The notes beneath the pieces were generated by a model that was given only the letters and a program-made list of their open reading frames with translations, made no database searches and had not been told where the DNA came from. A stretch of DNA of 64,000 nt from positions 5,419,847 through 5,483,846 of the forward strand of contig OX345641.1 of assembly GCA_947044365.1 (NCBI GenBank), given 5' to 3'. Of the stretch, positions 39,621 through 52,155 are shown one piece after another. Both the position numbers and the translations under genes were made by a program. Every line of letters starts with the position of its first letter. The stretch's first letter is position 1. This DNA comes from Petrosia ficiformis (lineage: Eukaryota > Porifera > Demospongiae > Haplosclerida > Petrosiidae).

Positions 39621-42014
39621 TTCTTTCTTTCTCCCCTCAGGCCATGGAAAGAATGTGTAACCTGATCTATGAGTGTGTAGCATTCACTTTAGATGGATAT
39701 GTATTTTCAAATATCGGTGTTAAAAGTACATGGCACAAGTTTTCTGGTACTTTCTATGTTGCTGATATGGATGTGTGCAAAGCAGGATACACAACTTGTT
39801 ATGGAAATCACACATGCACATATTTAGGTGTGTTATATAACCGAGGTTTCATGTAGCATGGAGGGAATGGGGGATTATCCCCACCCCTCCCTCTACTTGA
39901 ATTACACTACATTTCAGACCAAATGTGACTGGACTTGTTTTATTTGATAAAATTTCAAAATTGATTTTTATATTACCTGAATAGAATTAGCTCTAGAATG
40001 ATATATCATACATCACAATGAAGCAAGCTACAGCAAAGTATTAAACCACTGTAGTCATAAATCCTTCATTTTGAGAATAACGCAATTAAGTCAATTTTTT
40101 TTTATCATTGAAAGTAATGATTAAAAATTTATTTAGCAGTGGCTAGTGAACCACAGAAAGGTCTCTAAACCTCTCTGAAGGTATCTGGACTACTGGTTGA
40201 GATGTTACATGTTAAAATACATTTGTGACCGGATTTTCATAACTACAATTATGGGATAATTATTAGACAGTTAGTTATAGATTACTCGGGTGATCACTGT
40301 TTTCTAGCTCTAATAAAAATCCTCACTAACATCTTACCTATACACTCATGGCCTAAATGTGGAAAAAGCTTTGCGTTATCAACATTCCCCTTCCTAACAC
40401 AAAATGCTATATGAAACCCTCTCAACTACTATATAACTATATCAACAGCTAGTAACACTATAACCAGTGAAGACTCTAAAGTGCCAGTACCTAAAGTAAA
40501 GACGCCACTACCCAAATGACAAGTGATACATGTACTATAGGTAGTGATCATGCTTTCACATTTAGACCCTATGAGGATGTTTTTGGTGGCCCATGAAGAC
40601 TTGTAGTTGAGAAGTTGTTGCATGTTGAAATGCATTTGGTCTAAAACTATTAAACTTGGCAGCATGGCTGGATGCTACTCGATTCAGCTTTTTCAGGTTA
40701 TTTATTGACCTTTATAGTGTTCAGATGATAGTTTCATTTAGTGGTAGGGGGAGGTGGAGAGGTATTCACCTCCTTGCTAGAGCCTTGACCTGCTTGACAA
40801 AGTTTCTTAATGAAGTCATGTTAGGAACATATAGCAGTTACATGTGGAAGTGGTACCTGTAGATGTGGTTTTACATTTGAAAAAAGGGAAAATAATATGT
40901 GTTCTTCCTTGAGAAGTGATTAAAAGTGGGTGGTTACAAAGCAAGAGCTAGGTAGTAAACTATTAGCAATGTTATCCAACTTATAATTTATTATTCTGCT
41001 AGCTTTAATGACACTATCACGTGATGGAAGGATCAAGAAGACCTTACATGCTTCCTTATATGCTGTGTATATACTGTATATACATGTATATGTACATGTG
41101 TATTAAATGAATTGTGATTATGTTTTCTGTTTATTTATCAGGTCCAAGTCAGTACAAGTGTGAGTGTGCTAAAGGTTGGGGACCTGTTAAGAGTGACTTC
41201 TGTGTTGAATTGTAAGATTTAATGTAATATATATGTACATATACTATATGTACATAAGGCTGGGACAAATGGTCAATGTCTAACTTGAAGCTTTGTTAAG
41301 AACAGCTTTGAAGGATTCGAAGACTCGCACATGTTTTTTTATCAATGTTGCTCTCACCTTGATTGGCTATAGAAAGCCTCCAAACATGATTACTACTTTA
41401 TGACAAGTAACTAGTTTTGTTCCTATCGCTGTTTCTTGGATTTAGCATAACACTAAAGGGGTCATGGCACCTAAGTTTCAAAGGGAGAACTTAGATTCGA
41501 ATGTGCAGGATACGAATGAAGGTTTGAATATTCAAAGCTATTTCCCAGCCCTAATAATTATACATTGTACATGTAGTATACATATACTACATGTACATGC
41601 ATTATATGTTTACTACATGTACATGTACATGTGTAGTTGAGTACAATTATAATTAACTATAAGATCGTATGGAATTGCATGTAGCTTTGTATGTACACAT
41701 GTACATGTACATGTATATGTGTAATTGTTATTTACATTTGTAAATCAAGCTCTCCTAGCACAATATTCACAACACTTCCTTACTGTCTCTACTTTTCCGG
41801 TTTCCTGTGTTGATTAAATAATTCAGTTGTACATGTACACCATATGTGTAAATCATGTAATTACCTTACTACCTATCATGGTAGAAATACAGTAGTGACA
41901 GTATATTATTGTACTGTGTGTGTGTGGTATCGTTTTAATAAACATGTAATTGTAGATTATACATGTACATGTACATAGGCAACTCTCATTTTCATTTTTC
42001 CATTGCCTCAGGTG

Positions 42015-42051
<37 letters not shown>

Positions 42052-42296
42052 ATCTCTGATAACATCATGTATATGCTTAGGTTTGGTGTTGGTGTCTTTG
42101 GTGGTTTCATTACCCCGGCCTTCACCTAATGCCTAGTGTCCAGTTAGCCTGTTCATACAGGCGTATGAGATGTTTGATTCGGACCCTGCCAGCTGAGCTG
42201 CCTTGGTAGCTCAGTTGGTAGAGCATCTGTCCGGTGTCGTGGGTTCGAATCCCACTTGAGGCAACTCTCATTTTCATTTTTCCATTGCCTCAGGTG

Positions 42297-42339
<43 letters not shown>

Positions 42340-45300
42340 ACATCTCTGATAACATCATGTATATTATTAGTTGAACATCAATTCTTGTTTTACGTAGATA
42401 TTCTCATTCAGCTGTACGTACTGTACATGTACACCATATGTGTAGATCATGTAATTACCTTACTACATACCATGGTAGAAATACAGTAGTGACAGTATAT
42501 TATATGTACATGTACATGTATATCATTCATAACGAGTTAGTTAAACATTGATTCTTGTTTTTCATAGATATTCTCCAGGGAAGAAAACTCAGATTGAAAA
42601 GGAGCACGAGATTGTTGATCTCATTGATGGTAGGAATTGGACTGAATTCAAAGGAGATGGCAAATTTTATCGTTTTCAGGTACACTATAAAAATAAAACA
42701 TGTACAGTATAATTCAAACTGGTACAACATTAGTGGCACTTGTGGTAGTGAAGCTAATCTAAACAGTACATACCGTATAGCCGGAAATATTTGGAGAGAA
42801 AAAACTTTGGTAGTTTGGCAGTGTAAACTTAATTTGTCAATATTAAATCCATAAAATTAAAATATGGTACAAAGCCACATGCGATCGTCACCATGTTAAA
42901 TTAATTTAAAAGCGAAATAATACAGCCTGACGAGAACGATTATACTCTTCTATCTGAAAAGGAGCTCAAGGAAGTCAGTGAGAAGGTCCAGCAGTGCCAT
43001 AACGCAGAGGTTAGGCGGAAGTTGAGGTAGATGCCCAACAACAATACCTCTCCTTAGCGCAGCTACAGCATATCGATCAAAATCATTGTCTCCTTCTCTT
43101 CTGCACTCCCTAGTGTTGGTGTCCATACATTCTTGTTGACATGATGGCCATGTATACATATACAGCTGGTCGTATCGAAAGTGCATTCCACACTTTGCTC
43201 ACCTCTACTAACTAAGCTGCTTCAACAACAGTGGTAGTTCACCAGATTGTCACTTATAACACAGTGTATTGTGTGTTTCAATGTAGCACTTGGGTGGTCA
43301 ATAAAGGTCTCGTTTACATAACACGCTCACCTTTGGCTTGTGCATTATGTAAACTCAACCTTTATTGACCCACCCTCATGCTATATATTAAAACACATAA
43401 TCACAGTAAAGTATTAGAAGTTATAACTACAGTATTACTTTTTCATTCCAATAGCACAAATATTTTTTTTATGGTGCTGTTGCATTCTATCCCGATGCAA
43501 AAGGTGACGTAGAGAAACTTAAAAAAGCTTGCGAAGATACTTATCATTGCATGGGATTTACTACTAATGGAGAATTGAAGAGAATTATATATCATTATGA
43601 AGATTGGAAGTCACATTCATCTATTGATGTCTATGTTCGTGGTTAGTTATAATTGTTGTTGTGTACTAGTGTTATTGTATTATAGCATAATTATTAGTTT
43701 TAGTTATACTTATAGTTCTACTGTCCATAATGAATAGTTTGAGCATTAGTTCAAGTACATAAAAATTGTAGTTATTCACCTTTGAGTAACCACTTCAGTG
43801 TAAAGAACCAATTCATTCCACTAAGAGTAAGGATGTGCGATAATATCGATATAGTGATATTTTCATCACTGAAGTAATTATCGTGATAGCGATATCAGGA
43901 ATCTATATCGTGATATAATTATAATATTCATTATTATTAATTTCAATAATTATTATTGCTTGAAAAATGGGTTCATGCATGCGCAGTTCAGTTTGTACAC
44001 AAATGGCTAGGCTAGCAAGGAAGTTGAAGGATAGCATGATTCGTTGGCTCCATTTGTAGGAGCCAAGAGCAAGATCTGGCAGTTATTCAGATTCAAGGTC
44101 GATGCTCTAACTAAACAGCAAAGAGGTAATTTGTCATTTGTGAAGGGGCATTTGCCTTACAGTGACAACATGACTAGTCTCTTTTATCATTTGTGGATTT
44201 GCTACATGGAGGAACACAAAGCTTTAAAGTATCGCGATTATCGTGATAAACTTTATATGATAATTGGAACAGAAAATTTTGATGATACACATCCTTAACT
44301 AAGAGCATGTCTACTCCAAAGGAAGAGAGGGCATTTAACTTTTCAAAATAGCTCCTTGCTGCCATCTTTTCTCATAATGAAGCATGTTTGCCCACAAAGA
44401 TTTATGCAGAAGCCACAGTTTGGGATGAGAGTTTCCAGATGGTTCTGTCCTGTAACGTGGTACATGTACATCGGCAGTGCAAGACTACCTTTATAGCCAT
44501 TAAATTATACATGAAGATCAGTCATCAGCCATCATTGATACCGAATTTCAATGCTTCGTCTAGCTACAAACTGGCCATATACATGTACATGTAGCAGTGT
44601 TTCCCCTAAAGGGTGGTAACTTCCCCACCCTTTAATTTTAATGAAAAACACTGTGTTATAACACAGATTGAACATTGTTGACCAAATGTCATGTACCACT
44701 GATGCACTCCCCCACCCTTAATATTTATCCTGGGGGAAACACTGCATGTAGCCAATGTTAATTACATGTATATGTATTTGTTAATGAGCATTTCACCGCT
44801 TGATATTCTGATGCCCCTTTCTCACAGTCTCATAATTTAATTTTATATTATGTATGTACCTAATGAAATTATATTTTTTCCATATCTGTTACAAGTAACT
44901 GATTACACATGACTGTGTATTTACATGTACATACAGTATATGTCAATATAAGGTCACCATATAGTAACAGTAATTACCTTAGTTATACTGTCAGTATAGT
45001 ATAGTAATTACTGTATCACTACTGTGGTGTTGAATTGACAAGTATACCAATTACTGTCAAAACTATTGTTGAACTACTGAGTAAATATGGTGACCTTTTA
45101 TTGACTTGTACTGTATATGTATTAACTGTATACTAGTTAGATTTTAATCTATAGCACTGTAAAGAACTGTTCAATCTTCAATGTCCAAAACTATTAATAA
45201 TTATTACAGTTTTTCATAAATTTTAAATTTAATTACTATCTGGTAGTCCTGAGCTAAAATAAGGCATGAGGCCCATGACATTATGCTTCCATGAATTACA

Positions 45301-45428
45301 AATTAAATTGCAGATGTCATCTTCTTTATCATTCCACAGATGTTGATTATTGTACTATTAATCCTCTTGGGTGTACTCGTGGAAAAAAATGTTATCGTGA
45401 TTCTCCAGGAAAATATGCATGTAAATAG
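38871..45428 (+). CDS. Extracellular PAN/apple-like plus EGF protein, seven exons; possibly 3' half of the epimerase gene
   Basis: Exons 38871-38947, 39241-39434, 39641-39827, 41142-41211, 42568-42679, 43455-43641 and 45340-45428 join in phase. The first about 90 residues (KFYRTKKFIEYK, then EMPRDNIHIHVVSSTLRWGE) match nothing I know. Two modules follow. One is MCNLIYECVAFTLDGYVFSN...FYVADMDVC and the other ACEDTYHCMGFTTNGELKRI...VYVRDVDYC. Both have C-x5-C-x-(A/G)FT-x2-(D/N)G and end in an Asp-rich entry to an EGF. EGF 1 is complete (C-x6-C-x5-C-x9-C-x-C-x11-C). EGF 2 has the same first three spacings and then TAG. A donor-like GTAAAT at 45421 could instead extend it. The opening exon needs two bases of a preceding codon and has no start. 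The candidate donor at 37551 in the epimerase's last exon supplies them, giving 685 residues. Separate-gene status with a missed first exon remains possible. Confidence 0.7.
39549..39640 (+). repeat. (CT)n tract before exon
   Basis: About 34 CT dinucleotides then TTCTTTCTTTCTCCCCTCAG, forming the polypyrimidine tract of the exon at 39641. Confidence 0.95.
39828..41141. other. Intron gap: no feature seen
   Basis: AT-rich intron with short chance frames and one ACATGT cluster near 41080. I find no element with recognisable ends. Confidence 0.5.
41977..42361 (+). mobile_element. tRNA-derived SINE, copy 2, preceded by a 3' SINE fragment
   Basis: At 41977-42077 lies only the 3' part of a SINE (GGCAACTCTCATTTTC..., CTTT tail, CATCTCTGATAACATC). 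A fuller copy starts at 42081. Its tRNA-like head (42200-42263) has GGTAGCTCAGTTGGTAGAGC and GGTTCGAATCC but has lost about eight bases including the 3' anticodon stem. The target end ATCTCTGATAACATCATGTAT recurs after each tail. The two units stand in tandem. Confidence 0.75.
43189..43406. mobile_element. Fold-back MITE, copy 2
   Basis: Same family as 32244-32472: CACCTCTACTAA, AACAACAGTGGTAGTTCACC, then CAATAAAGGT...TTTACATAA facing TTATGTAAACTCAACCTTTA. It lies directly upstream of the exon at 43455. Confidence 0.7.
43827..44298 (+). pseudogene. hAT element remnant with BED-finger N-terminus
   Basis: The left end GGATGTGCGATAATATCGATA resembles hAT terminal repeats of the GGGCGATAT type seen at 53923. 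About 200 bases in, frames read ARKLKDSMI and then GAKSKIWQLFRFKVDALTKQ. This is the start of a BED-type finger as in ZBED-like transposases, but without its cysteine pair. A run DNMTSLFYHLWICYMEEHKA replaces the usual N-x-x-HL...HH. It is clearly decayed. It lies in the intron before the exon at 45340. Confidence 0.55.
44595..44744. mobile_element. 150-bp hAT-type MITE
   Basis: The ends CAGTGTTTCCCC and GGGGAAACACTG are perfect inverted repeats of the classic hAT CAGTGTTTCCC type. CATGTAG lies directly outside both ends as a target duplication, one base short of the usual 8 bp. A single end of a similar element (CAGTGTTTCCCCGGGATAAA) is at about 3863. Confidence 0.75.
44950..45097. mobile_element. 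MITE, GGTCACCATA family, copy 3
   Basis: The ends AAGGTCACCATATAGTA and TAAATATGGTGACCTT are inverted repeats. The interior matches 33788-33966, and both copies follow GTATATGTCAATAT. Confidence 0.7.
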
Positions 45429-47700
45429 TTTCATGTGCTTTGATGAGAATTGATTTATTTTTTAGGAAGCATCTCATTTTTTATGGTATTAGCATTATTG
45501 ACCATTTTTGTTCATGACTTACCTGTATATGCACACAGATTACCAATTAATTATTTGCAAAAATAGTATAATATTTTAAGGGCATGTAGAATAAACTGCA
45601 TGTGTTAGGTACATGTAGGTTAACATTGCATGGCAATAAGAATTATGAAGAGGTGAATTTTACAGCATCACATTCCTAGTACTGACAAGGTTTAATAGAT
45701 ATTCAGACAAAAGATAACAAAAGCACTGCATGATTACTAGTTACAACAATGCGTCAAGAAATGTACATATTTTATTATGGCATTCTTTGTCACTGCTTAG
45801 CATATAGAATAACACAGTTTACTAATAAATTTTCAGAGCACTGATGTTGTACTTAAGTGTATTATACTTAAGTGAATTATACTGTCACAGTAAAACATAG
45901 TGCCTTCAGATGATCCCCTTGTAAATAAACTATTTGTAATGCTTTCTCCTAGCTAGTAGTGGGAATGTTTCCATCAAAATGAACATGGGCAATTACTTAT
46001 TATTTTGGACATTGCAATGTTTATTTTGATGGAAACTTTTGCTGCTTGTCAACTTTAACTGTTCTGTTGTGACAAGACATGATGGATTTTATTTTGATTG
46101 GCCCTGCACAGTTTCGTGCAGCCATAACATCATATGTTGGCTACATGAGACTAGTTTATGTCCTACCATGATAATAATTATGTAGTACAGCATTAGCTAA
46201 TAATGATATTACACAAACATATATAGCAAATGTTATTTCTTAGAACTATGTCATGTTCAGTGTACAACAAACATTTTTAATACAACCGAAACATTGTAAT
46301 TCCAAATATTAAAAATAAAAAATGTCACCAATCATTCAATTAAGTGAATTAACTATGTAGCAGCAACCATTGATAATTACATATGCTACTGCAATTCTAG
46401 GTGTGCCCCTGTATATATGTAAGCATTAGGAAATATCTACTAAAGTCAGTCATGTTATCAACTTGTGTTTTTTAACACGCAAACCCAAATATTACTAGCA
46501 AATGAAGCAAATAGTATCACTAGTAGAATCACTAGTATATAGAATCCAAGTGGAACCAATGAATCGACTAAGATATGTACTAGTCATTCTATTTGTTGAT
46601 TCTACTACTATTGAAGTTACTGATACATGCAATATCAGTAACTTCAACTGCATGTAATTAGTGGATTGATTTTGTGTATGTGTGTCATATTCAGAACAAA
46701 CCATGGACAATCTGAATATATTATATAGATCAGATTGTTTCGACCTATTGGGTCTCATCAGCATGGTGTAGCCCAATTTCACAATTCAATACATTGCTGC
46801 ATTGGATAGAATGGTATGTTATAATTTTGACCTCATGTTTTGAAAAGGGATCTTTTCCTGAAGAATAATTTGGTGAAATGCTTACCTTCAACCACTGGCT
46901 ATTCCACAATATTGTACAGGAACTCAATGAAATTTGGTCCAGGAAAAGCTATCATTAAATTTCAAATGTTGTTGGATTCCTATATAAAATGGCTGAATAA
47001 CATGTGAATATACATGTAGGTAAGCATTTGATCTAAATTATTTTAATTGAAGGAAAAGGCTCCTTTTTGAACATTAGGTCACAATTATAATGTCTATGAT
47101 AATTATTAAACAAAAATATAAAAGCAGAAAGAAGCATTACCATACATATTGACACATGTACCAATACTCTGGACTCCTGTGTGGGAGTGGTCCTGTCTTC
47201 TCCCTAGCTAACAACAGGTCAGAAGATTAAAGGGACCAAAACCTGTTGACCTAGTAATGACTGGATCGGGAACTCCCTTGATGACCAGAATTAAGAATTG
47301 AATTATAAAACTAGCCACCAAGCACTATATATAATTTTAATTATCATTATGCCGATTATGGAAATGTATGGCTTTAGCTTAATTAAATATCAATAAAATA
47401 TCAGAACAATCAGATAGTCATACCATTGAAGCTTTAGGGGAAAAGTTACCTCCTGGTTAGAGAGAGACCCGTCATTCAGTTGGGAGTCATTCACCACCTG
47501 CACAGAGCCACCTGTTCATTCAGCATTGGCCTGAGGATCTGACAAACACTGTCTCTTTTTCTTAAACACACACACACACACACACATGTACAATTGTTGA
47601 ATTGTATGTGTACATGTATGTTATTAAACAAGCAAAAATGGGTCAAAGGCATTATTACAGCTTAGCAATGGTAAGTCACATTACAAAACCAATACACCAC
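45429..47700. other. Gap: no gene recognised
   Basis: AT-rich DNA. A 15-bp hairpin (TTGAAGTTACTGATA and its complement) lies at about 46611-46648 and a CA run near 47567. A possible tiny exon after CTAG at 46400 could extend EGF 2 by Cys-Val-Pro-Leu-Tyr-Ile-Cys-Lys-His before a stop. It does not give the normal C-x-C spacing, so it is not called. Confidence 0.4.
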
Positions 47701-47789
47701 ATGAAGATGATGATGTCTACAAAACATACATACAAAAAAATACTAGCTTGTAGAAACTAGAACTAATAGCTTTTTAGATGAAGATGATT

Positions 47790-47880
47790 CACAAAAGTTA
47801 TTCAAGATAAGAAGAGTGGAAACCAAATAACTATGATAGGGTGTTGAGTCAGTAAAGTAATCATAGGGATACCTTTTTGT
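47790..47880 (-). mobile_element. Terminal fragment shared with the hAT element at 61 kb
   Basis: On the minus strand, TATCCCTATGATTAC, TGACTCAACACCCTATCAT, ATTTGGTTTCCACT and TCTTATCTT follow in the same order as at 61056-61150. This indicates a solo copy of that element's 5' end. Confidence 0.6.
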
Positions 47881-49621
47881 CCATATATCTTGTGCCATAT
47901 TAAAATTAATATACAATAGACCATACGTTGATGGATATACGGATGGATGTATGGATGGATAGATGGATGGATAGATGGATGGATGGATGGATAGATGGAT
48001 AGATGGACAGATGGATAGATGGACACATGGATAGATGGACAGATGGATGGATGGATAGATATATATGAGTAACTGATGACAGTGAGTTGATTTGATCATG
48101 GATGGATGTATGCACGGAAGAATAGATGGACAGATGGTTAAATGGATAGATGGATGGGTGGATAGATAATAGATACTAAACAGTTAGATGACCTTAGTTC
48201 CATGAGGCACACATTGTAACTTTTAACAGAAAGAAGAGTATTCTTATCAGGTAGAATGAATCAGGTAATAAAATGGCTTTGATGTACATGTATGCTTCAT
48301 AATGATGGTCTCCAAAGCTCCTGCCAGATGAGAGAAAGAGAATTGAGAAATATAAAGAAACATTATAATAGAACAATTGTAATCACTATTAATCATTGCT
48401 CTAAAAATAACTGTGATTTCTCCAACAGTATTTTTGCTGAGGCGTTGAACAAAATGCTATCATCATTGCTTGAATATTTATTTCTCACTTTCAGTCATTT
48501 TATACAGGATTCAATGATATATTGTATTCAGTTAGAGTAGTCATTAGGCTTTTTAGTGAACACATTTTACTGGCTACCTGTACAAAATGGCTGAAGGCAA
48601 GAAATTCCTCAAATTGCTACATTGTGTATATACACATATGATATCATTATGTTCATGTAGCTTCATGAACAGTAACTTTAAACAAAAAAAAACAGCTGGT
48701 TCCACTTAAATAACAAACAACAGTATACCAGAATGACGATACTGGAATTGATAAATAATTGACAAAACCTTCTGCAGAGTACATGTATTTCTGACTGGAT
48801 AAATGGATACCTTGATGGATGAATGGATGGATACATTCAAGTAAGGATGGATGTATGGATAGATGGATGGATAGATAGATCAACAGACGTACCTGTAGCT
48901 ACGCTAAATTTCATTTTTTTTATAACAAAAAAATTGAATATCCAAAAATAACTGAACCTTTACATTTGTAAGACTCTACTTGTAGAAGTTGTCTACATAC
49001 TCACATGTACTTATGCTAACATCAAAGCAAGCAGCAAACCTTCCTAAGATCAAAAAAGCCAGGAAAATCTGAATACAACTCAACCATTTTTGCGGTCATG
49101 CCCATCTTTGTCATGACAATCGTTTTGCTATTTACTAATGGAATAAAGAACTGTCACTGTACAAGATGTTAGACAGAACATTAAGCTTCTAGTATATCAA
49201 CTTGGTTTAGAACTGAATTCTTCTGAGAATTTAACAATAAAATGTTGGCCATGTGGCTTGTCCAAACTGCCCACATTCCAGCATTAATAATAACAAATAT
49301 TACTTAAACAGTTAAATGCATTTAACACAACTGAAAAAGTTAGTTCTGCACTACAGTTGTCCGAAACATACAAAATGTTAACTTTTTATTAACTCCTATT
49401 GTTGACGGAGGGATGGATGGATAGATGAATGGATGAATAGAGGGATACATATATAGAGGGCTGGATGGGCGGATGGATGAATAGAGGGATAAATAGATAG
49501 AGGGCTGGATGGATGGATAGATGGAGGTATATGTAGATAGAAGGCTGGATAGACGATGGATGGATGGATGGATGGATGATGTATGGATGGATGGATGGAT
49601 AGAAGGACGGATGGATGAAAG

Positions 49622-49652
<31 letters not shown>

Positions 49653-51866
49653 TATGGATTGATGGACGACACTGATTTTAATTAAAACAGTAAGACCCAC
49701 CTCAATTCCATGAGGCAAACCTTGTAATTTCAAACATAATGAAGAGTATCCTTATCTGGTAGAATCAATCTGGAACTTAAAATGGCTTTGATGTATGTAC
49801 ATGTACATGTACATGTTCATGAACGCTTCGTAACAATTGTCTCCAAAGCTCCTGCCAGAGGAGTGAAGGAGATTTGAGGAATATAAAGTAACATTATAAT
49901 AGAAAAATGTAGGAAAATTAAATGATTTGTAATCACTAATATTAACATGCTAATGACACTCATTTCTGAAACTAACAACAGACATGTAATATTATTATCA
50001 CAGTATGATAGTATATGTGTACTCTTTGTAGAAATGAACGAACGGATGGATGAAATGGGGTGGTGGCCATTGTTTTCCATGTCACATCAGAACTGATTCC
50101 CATATCACATTTGATCAAAAGTCTATTTTTAAGACATTCATCACTCAGTCATTAATTTTCATACAGGATTCAATTATTCAGTTAGAGTAGTCATTAGGCT
50201 TTTTAGTGAATACATTTTACTGGCTACCTGTACAAAATGGCTGAAGGTAAGAATTCCTCAAATCATTATATAAGCAATGATACTATTTTTTATGGAAAGT
50301 CATCTGACATATGATAGTATGGTATTATATAAATAGGATATAGGAAGTAGAATATCATGTGCAATGATACCTAAGAAATTACATGTACATAGATGTTACA
50401 CTTTAAGAAGATACATGAAGAAACAAGCATCTCTGATTGGTGATTACAAAGCATTAATTTGTCCTACAGGTTGAATCTTTAGTTGTGTAAACTTCAAGAC
50501 TTATATAGCTGACAAAAGTTGCCTGTGAACACTCTGCCCACAAAGCTAAATATATTTGTGGGTTATGAATCTGTAAATTTATGCATTTTTAACACATTTT
50601 TTACATGTAGGTAATAATGGTGTATTACAATAACACTACAGGAACTATTTATTAATGGCTACTGTACATGTATACATAACGCTATGTACTTGTGCATGTA
50701 CTCAACTGTGTGCATATGGATATCATTATGTTCATGCACATATTCATAACAAACCTGCCTACAGTTATGTATGGTAAAGTTAAATGACAAAAAGCTGGTC
50801 CCATTTAGCAAAGGTATACCAGAATGAAGATACTGCTTCAGGTGTTCAATGGCAAGACTAGTGGGCTTGTATCCATAAGTGATCGACAAAAACTTCAGTA
50901 GAGCAATTCTAACTGGATAGATGGGTGGATGGATGAAAGGATGGATGGATGGATGGATGGATGAATGGATGGATGGATAGATGGATGGATGGATGAAATA
51001 TACATGTAGATGCAAGAACGGAAGGATGAATAGAAAGATATCAGATGGATGATGGATAGATGGAAATAAGTGTAGATGGTACTATGAATGAAAGGAAAAA
51101 AGGATAGACGAATGGATGAATGAATGGAAATTAGAGGTGGGTGATAGTGAAACTATAATTTGTATAAATATTCTGATTATCTTCCATTTGTAGCAGAGAA
51201 ACCAAGTACTCCACATACCACTGTTAGAGCACACCAACAGAAACACTTACAGCTCTTTGTCTAGATCAATGTCATCTCACAGGAACTATTCCTCCCTATC
51301 TTCTCATAATGGAAATATAAATGGATGAATGGATAGATATACAGTGTACAGATTGATGGATGACACTGATTGAATATTAAACAGTGAAACCCAAATCAAT
51401 TTCATGAGGCAAACCTTGTAACTTCAAATATAATGATGAATATTCTTATCAGGTAGAATGAATCTGGTACTAAAAATGGCTTTGATGTACATGTACATGC
51501 ACATGTATTAGATCATCTATGTACATACATGTATGGATATCATTATGTTCATGCACATATTCATAACAAACCTACCTTAATGAACAATTATGTATGGTAA
51601 AGTTGATCGAGAAAAAGCTGGTTCCATTTAGAGAGAATGAAGGTACTGCTTCAGGTGTTTAATGGACAAGATTAGAGAGCTTGTATTCATAAGTGATCGA
51701 CAAAAACTTCAGTAGAGCATTTCTAACTGGATAGATGCAGGGATAGATGGATGGATGGATGGATGGATGGATGGATGAATGAGCATTTCTAACTGGATAG
51801 ACGCAGGGATAGATGGATGGATGGATAGATGAATAAATGAATGAGCATTTCTAACTGGATAGATGC

Positions 51867-52155
51867 TAGGGATGGGCGATTATGAAAATTTGACTTAACG
51901 ATTATTGTCTATGCAAGTATCACGATTATTGCGATTATTGGCTGGCTACCTTACATATGATGGTAGATTTCATTCAACAATCAAATTGGTACCTTTTATT
52001 TGTTGAGTAAACAGTGTTGAAAAACTGATTTAGATGTGATAGTACTGAAAACCTGAAGTCATGGCACAATAATCATTATTTTGGTGACCACAATATGGCA
52101 ACATTTAGACGATATGATTATCACAGGAAATTTAAATCACGATTATCACGATAAT
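51867..52155. mobile_element. hAT-like non-autonomous fragment
   Basis: The left end CTAGGGATGGGCGATTATGA resembles hAT termini of the GGGCGAT group. AACGATTATTG, CACGATTATTGCGATTATT and a right-hand ATCACGATTATCACGATAAT follow. The mirrored GGGCGAT end is missing, replaced by a GGAT array. Confidence 0.55.

Noticed and set aside
42555..42854. 99-residue frame over the exon at 42568
   Set aside because: Out of phase with the EGF/PAN gene; the other frame (YSPGKKTQIEKEHEIVD) joins both neighbours in phase.
46401..46430. Tiny exon extending EGF 2
   Set aside because: Phase fits but the cysteine spacing (C-x5-C) is not that of an EGF and a stop follows at once.
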